Source: Davidsoniella eucalypti
Taxonomy: Eukaryota; Ascomycota; Sordariomycetes; Microascales; Ceratocystidaceae
DNA: 64,000 nucleotides
Reading direction: 5' to 3'
NCBI GenBank assembly: GCA_004009845.1
Contig: RMBW01000005.1
Span: 124,001 to 188,000 of the forward strand
Part shown: positions 58,343-64,000 of the stretch, in pieces
Position numbering within the stretch: the first letter of the stretch is position 1
How the letters are laid out: each line of letters opens with the position of its first letter
Program-made: the position numbers and the translations under genes
Notes under the pieces: generated by a model
What the model was told of the DNA's origin: nothing
What the model saw: only the letters and a program-made list of their open reading frames with translations
Databases searched by the model: none

Positions 58343-59349
58343 CTAAGAGCTATCAGTCTTGGGGTCAACCTGCACCATGGTGTTCTCGACATCGCCACTT
58401 CTGTAGTCTTTAGCTGCAAACTTGCCAGTCTTGCCCAGCTTAGTCTCGGTAACCCAGACTCTGAGCCACATCAGGCCCTTGTACAGGAAGAAGACGACGA
58501 CAAAGGCGATCCAGATGCCGACAATGTAGATGGCAACCTTGGTCTTCGAACCAGCGCCGTCCGGGCCGGGATCGAGAAAGGTGTACGGGTAGAAGCCCTT
58601 GGTGGCGTTGGTCAGGTATGCGAGAGCCACGTACATCAGCATGACGACGACGACCCATAAGACGTGAGCGGCGGGCGGGACGGGCGTACGCGGCACGAAG
58701 ATTTCGAACGAGGCGAAGCCCAGGTTCATGGCGTGCTGGGTGATGTTCTGCCAGCTCTCGAAGGCGGTGGGGTACCATTTGCCGGGGTAGATGAGGCCCC
58801 AGTAGACAATGGTGATGATGACGGGCATGGTGCAGATGGTGGTGTAGTGGAAGCGGTGTAGAGTCTGCAGCAGGCGCGGCCAGCGAGCCAGGAACGGCTT
58901 GCCGTAGAGACAGTATGTCAGAGTGTGCATGGCCGAGAAGGCAAAGTAGAAGCCCAGGCTCCAGAAGGTCAGGACGGTGAAGTAGGAGAACTCATTGCCG
59001 GCTTTCTTGCAGGATAGGCGTGTGCAGTCGATGATGACGATGACGATGCGGGTGGTGAGAATGTATAGAGACTAGGGCGAGGCAAGCATGATATGTTAGT
59101 CAGACTGCATTGCATGTAAGCCGCTGCTGTGTTTGCGTCCAACGTAGGCGGTTGCATAAGCGCCAGGAGAATCGCAGCTAACGCAACTGCCAGAGAAGTG
59201 TGATGGGAGAGAGAAAGACATACGAAAAGAGCACGGCAGGCAAACAGCGCCCATGGTGACAAAAGCCACGACGTTGTAAAACGATGTGTTGGGTCAAACT
59301 CCTTCGAGTTGAGCTTGAAGGCGTGGATGAAGCTGCGGACGACGTTCAT
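58343..59349 (-). CDS. FAR-17a/AIG1-like integral membrane protein
   Basis: Exon 1 is 59349-59224; the intron is 59223-59072 (152 nt, GTATGT...GACTAAC...CCTAG); exon 2 is 59071-58343. The join CRALF/SLYILTTRIV is in phase, giving 284 aa. Five to six hydrophobic segments are visible (FTVLTFWSLGFYFAFSA, TTICTMPVIITIVYWGLIY, LWVVVVMLMYVALAYL, VAIYIVGIWIAFVVVFFLY). Residues such as the membrane-embedded His in LQTLHRFHYTTICTMPV and the region SWQNITQHAMNLGFASFEIF recall the AIG1/ADTRP family, whose animal members are membrane hydrolases acting on hydroxy-fatty-acid esters. Activity of fungal members is not established. The intron is unusually long for this window. Confidence 0.8.
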
Positions 59350-62300
59350 CCTGACGTGATATTATGGCAATATCCTACTCGAGCAGATGTTAGGTACGGC
59401 GTGGGTAGGATTATGGGCAGATTCCGCCCAACGGAACCAGTCAAGAGTCGAGTTTGGGTGAACGGTCTGACAGCTGAACCACAGTTCCAAGGTAGTCAGA
59501 GAGATGATTTGCCTCTTTTATTTTTTTTGGCAAGATGCCGGGTATTTGAAGAACAAGTCAGATAGAAGAAGAAGAAGAAAAAGAAAGGGTATGAGAAGAA
59601 CAACAAGACCGAGGATTCGTCCTAGCGATATACTAGTTGGCCAAGGGCAATAAAAGCACCAAAGTATTGCCGCACGGAGATGACAGAAACAAAAAAAAAG
59701 CAGAAATAGACTAGCAAGGGGTTGTTCCAATAGTTTAAGAAAGGATTAGCAAGATTCTGCCCATTAGTCGGGGGCCTTCTTTGTTTCTTCTTGTTCTTTT
59801 GGCTGTTTCTTGGAGAAGACCAAAGAGCCTGCTTGGAGGGCATCTATATTGGCCTATATCTTCCTCTTTGGCTTCACGATAGTCTCTTTTTTAGTTGGTA
59901 ATCTACCGTAGCAGATCTAGACAGTGACAAGTGTCGTGTCTATCAAACGCTCCTTGAACCAAAAGAAGCCTGACATATGAAACACTTTCTCGGAGCTTGA
60001 TAGAGCTTCTCTATATCAGCTCCAAATATCAGCTATTAAACACTATCTCGGTACTTTTATGCTACGGGCCTGGCCGAGGCTATGTTGAAGTGCGGTGTTA
60101 GGCATGTGCTCCCAGCAAGGCAAGGCAAAGAGGATGGCTCGAGCAAGGACCAGCCGACCCGGCAGGCTTAATTCGTTGGGGAAACCAAAGAGACGGCGGT
60201 CCTTCTAAGTGGGCTGTAAAACCCGCTAAGCGGAAAGGGGAAGCAAACCTGGGATTTGATCTAGTCACGTACTTAAATCGTGCGACGCAGACATTTCCAT
60301 CAGGACTTGGTACGTGGCGAACATTTCTTGTTTCTTTGCAGCACTCGGCTCGTCTAATTCTTCGAATCTTCCACGGCATTTCTGGTCCGGCGAGCCCCTT
60401 GCCTTGGCTGTCTAGGTACGCTGTGACTAGATATTCAATGCCATATGCAGTCAGCTATAATTATTGTTATACATGTATAACTATAACAGCCATTCGGTAG
60501 TTTAGTTTCTGAAAGACTAATACCGAAAAGGAACAGAGTTTGGGAGAAAATAAAATATCCGTCCTGCCGGTCCGCCTATACCGCATTATTTCTACTAGCG
60601 ACGTCGCCTGAAAACCATGGGAAACTATCTGAGCTTCCACTTCTTTTTTTAGACTGCAAAGCCTCTATATTTTCAGCCTCTGGTACGTCCTTACCGAGCG
60701 CACTGCTCTGTCTACGGTGAAGGCTGAGAAATGGTCCGTGTAGCCCTTCCAATCTTTGACAAGAAAAACAGCAGTGAAAAGAAACCAAGTGCCTGATTAC
60801 ATATATTGAAGAGACTTGAAAAAAATCAAATGACAAAGTGCGAGATCTTGAACTTTGTTGAGCAGTAGGATTGGACATACTCTCGCTTAAGAGTCCTGCT
60901 AAGAGCCCTAAGCAGAATTCACTAGCCGCGTTACTACGCAATGATTCCTTCTGGTCTTTGCTCCGGCTGCTCGTCCTACAGATGTACCTATTGTACATCC
61001 ACCAACTCTTATCAGCGTTGCTATTTGGAGTTTGAGATCGGCCCTTTGTACTTCTGCATTCATACAGTACAACAGTCTGCTATCTAGAGTAGCATTCAGG
61101 TGAAACCCAGGTAGCATCTCATGCTACTCAAGATACTCACAAAAACGAATCATAGGAAAAACTGGATCCAGCTGTCAAAGACATCAAGACTCCAATCCAG
61201 CGCTTATCATGTCAGATTCTTTAGCTCAAGTCCCTGGTTATTCGAAGCTACTGGAGAAGTTTGACAGTCGCTTGGCTGGTTTTGGAACGCGGCAATTGAC
61301 ATGAAATAGAACGAAACGAGTCCGTCTGAACAAAACCAGAGTGGCGAAGTCGGATCTGTCAATCTTATGCTTTGCCAAGACTTTCTCCTTCTCATGTGCT
61401 GTTGAGATCAAATCTACATAGGATTCACTTTAGAATTGCTTTGGATTTTGCTTGGCGTTCGCTGATCATAAATAGGCTAGATACGTACCTGCATATAAGG
61501 TAAGACACTGTATAAATCACAAAATAAACCGTCCAAGTTGTTCTAAAAAGAATCTCACCAGGTTCTATTCTTGGCAGCACATAAACGACCGCAAAATAGA
61601 AAGCCCATACCAAGGGTTAGCCGCAAAGGGTTATGTCCGGTTATCGATATCGGTCTAGAGAAAATGGAGAAGCTCTCACCGAGGCACTCCAACAATGCAC
61701 AAAAGTTATGCAATGTCGCTGGGTATCCTTGTGTGACCAAGGATGTGTACACCGAAAGACGATCCGCATCTCGTTCATGATTCAAGCCGCAACACCAGCA
61801 TTCAGATCAAAAACCGAACCAGGCACGAGGGCTAGAACTTCGGTTAGACCTTGAAAATCAGTTATTGCACCGAGAGAACACATCATAGCCGGCTAGGGAC
61901 TTATTATGTGATCAACAGACATTGATGTCAATACCCAAGGGCGTAAGTCTGCTACAATATCGTGATTCACGATGAACCTTGGAACTGCGATATGACCTTA
62001 CAATAGAATACTATTTTTTAAGATTCTGATACTATATCAATTTCAAAATACCAAGTTACAGCATATAATGTAATATCTGTCGTGAAATGTTAAATGTTAA
62101 GCGAGCTATCGTGCTGTGGTACTTCATTTGCTTGACTCTGATGGAAACGAAATATCATCGCTATAATGATGAACTTGCCAGTTGATAACACTTTATCAAT
62201 TTCTGAAGTTACGGGCTGTTTAAGGAAATGGTATATCCCGTCATATACAACGGAAGCCGCTTTCTATAATCCAATCTACCTGTCCAAGCCATAGCATTAC

Positions 62301-64000
62301 ATTTGTCCGTGCTATACAGCTACAAGTATACATAAGTATACATACAAGTATAGCTCCACACACCCGCTCTGAACATAAGGATTGTGCTAGATAATAAAAA
62401 CAAGGCTAGACTGATAGATGAGTGTTAGTACATACATTTCGATAACATGAATAATGTATTGTATTTTTTCCGTCTTTTTCTAATAAGTTAGTTGAGTTGG
62501 ATGTAGTACTACACATGAGATATTGCCATGTCTGGAGTCTTATCTGGTATTTGGCCATGAAAATGAAGCACCGGCATCAGCTCAACAATGGCGTGTCAGT
62601 AGCTAAATGTATGCCTTGTTTTAGATAGCGAACGCCTCACTCCGCCCGTCGCTAGTTCGATATCCAAAAGAAACTTGGTATACTCGAAACATGACTTTTG
62701 GTGCTCTGTCTGTATCTTTGGCGCCGTGAAACGATAATACACATATCTAGTTGTACATAGTATATGCATAATTGCGTAGTTCAATTACACTCTTGCTTTG
62801 CTATTAGTCCAATCATCGTTCGATATCAATGGGAACCGCCCATATTCGATCAGTCTCCCATTCTTTGTTGATCCACAGGCTTCGTCATTCTGAAAACTAT
62901 AAACGCGTGGCCCACGATTTAAGCTTCTCTATTACAGCGGTTTTTTCTCTCTTTTCTTGCTAGCTAGTAGTCTCCTTTATGGCAATGAGTCCATCTTTAG
63001 GATTTACAAAGGATTCATACTAGAATAGCTACCTGAAAAAGGCCGTCGATGTTTTAGTTATGTCCTTTTTTAATCATGGCAGTTTGGCGCTGTTTTAGCT
63101 GTTTGAAGCTAAATGAATGGTGATTATAGTGTCTAAACAATGAATATAAATACGAAAAAAAGGAACGCTCTTGTTGTCCGGGTGAGATATGCAGCCTGGG
63201 ATGCTGTACTCATATATGTGCGCCGGAACTCTTGGCATCACATATGCATGTATATACACGAATCCTTGATGCTTTCTATACGTTCATCAGCACACGACAT
63301 TTATGCCGGAGAGCATACACTACTTTGGTTATTGTATTATCGTATCGCAAGAGAGACTTGTATGTTAGTAAGATATCTCTAGGCAGTAATTAAGCTATCC
63401 TTTTTCAGCCGGGTTGACAAGCCGAGGCCACAGTATTTATTAGTAGCAAATTTGAAGATACTCCCTTCAAGATGAGGTTATTATCTTGTAGCGAGCATGT
63501 ACCTAGTTTTCGTACATATTGTAAACGATCAAGAGTTTGGCTTTGGTTCTGGCTCTGATATTATGATATTGATATGTCTGGGTGTCTAGCCCGTCAAACA
63601 ACCAAGACCAGGGGATTGACGGGTCGTATCGACCAGGAAGTGGTCTTATCATACTTCTGATAATGACAGGCTTCAGGCCTGCTATAGAGCGGAAACCTGT
63701 CTAGATAGATAATGTGGTAGTAGCTTCAATGGCTGTTAAAGTAGCGGTGATGAACGAAATCATATTACCACGGGAACAAAATCAATAAGAAAAACCCAAT
63801 AAGACAAAAAAAAAAAGAACGACTGTCATGGTGACGTTGCGTTCAATTTATGACTTGGGTGATTGCGTTGTGGACGAGAGAACGTTTGTTGTAGCAACAA
63901 ACATACCGCGAGACGTATACATAACTATCATGTTGCTTTCTGTTGACAATAAGATTACACATGCATATATACGGCGTAAAAGTGCGATTTTGACTTGAAA
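59350..64000. other. 4.65-kb right end without a supportable gene
   Basis: I found no gene with a recognised domain. The best candidate piece is a minus-strand hydrophobic frame at 61425-61613 (with TWTVYFVIYTVSYLICR followed by a donor-like GTACGT), which could be an isolated exon of a membrane protein, but I could not build a gene around it. A 140-codon minus frame at 60576-60998 is Ser-rich and featureless. Base composition becomes more AT-rich to the right. Confidence 0.4.

Noticed and set aside
60098..60379. 93-codon minus-strand frame with a GC-richer composition
   Set aside because: No domain, no splice partners, and composition alone is not evidence of a gene.
62630..62670. TAGTTCGATA, a B-box-like string suggesting a second tRNA
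   Set aside because: No acceptor, D or anticodon stems can be drawn around it.

Overview
This window looks like nuclear DNA of a filamentous ascomycete (Pezizomycotina). Introns are short (51-85 nt in most cases, 152 nt in one), with GT...AG borders and CTAAC-like branch points. The conserved genes are fungal housekeeping genes (FAB1, MDM12, VPS28, NOC2, a PPC89-like spindle pole gene, GUP1). There is also a fungal NLR, a fungal DUF7025-type AAA ATPase and Tad/I-like LINE remains. A Eurotiomycete is plausible, but I cannot fix the genus from sequence alone.

Layout. 1-1812: 3'-truncated minus-strand gene with a 39-residue tandem repeat. 2807-10323: FAB1/PIKfyve lipid kinase. 10.6-12.3 kb: relics, namely a copied 3' fragment of a STAND-like gene joined to a dead protein-kinase-like gene. 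12.9 kb: intron-containing tRNA-Lys(CTT). 15.8-17.7 kb: secreted protein of unknown function with a TATA box and long leader. 19.1-23.5 kb: one NLR gene (nucleoside-phosphorylase-like domain, NACHT, array of nearly identical ankyrin repeats). 24.4-27.3 kb: nested retroelement island. 29.1-31.3 kb (-): STAND-like gene with an apparent one-base frameshift. 32.0-35.5 kb (+): AAA ATPase. 35.9-45.2 kb: compact housekeeping block (MDM12, VPS28, NOC2, PPC89-like). 45.8-49.8 kb: second repeat-rich stretch with an HNH nuclease gene. 51.2-53.2 kb: secreted GH76 mannanase-like enzyme. 55.9-58.0 kb: GUP1. 58.3-59.3 kb (-): FAR-17a/AIG1-like membrane protein. 59.4-64 kb: no supportable gene.

The window alternates between conserved core genes (endosomal lipid signalling, ESCRT-I, ER-mitochondria tethering, ribosome assembly, spindle pole, GPI-anchor remodelling) and AT-richer accessory stretches. 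The accessory stretches carry retroelement debris, an NLR, a STAND-like protein, an HNH protein and gene relics. The best candidates for new biology are: (i) the NLR whose 17 ankyrin units vary almost only at hairpin and loop positions; (ii) a ~160 bp SINE-like element with target-site duplication that shares its 3' end and (CAT)n tail with a local LINE; (iii) a second dispersed repeat with a fixed terminus and variable truncation at the other end; and (iv) the grouping of NLR, STAND-like, AAA and HNH genes, which may be an immunity-type or self/non-self island (inference).

Several genes were joined here from more than one reading frame by locating introns. All coordinates and splice calls were read by eye without alignment software.
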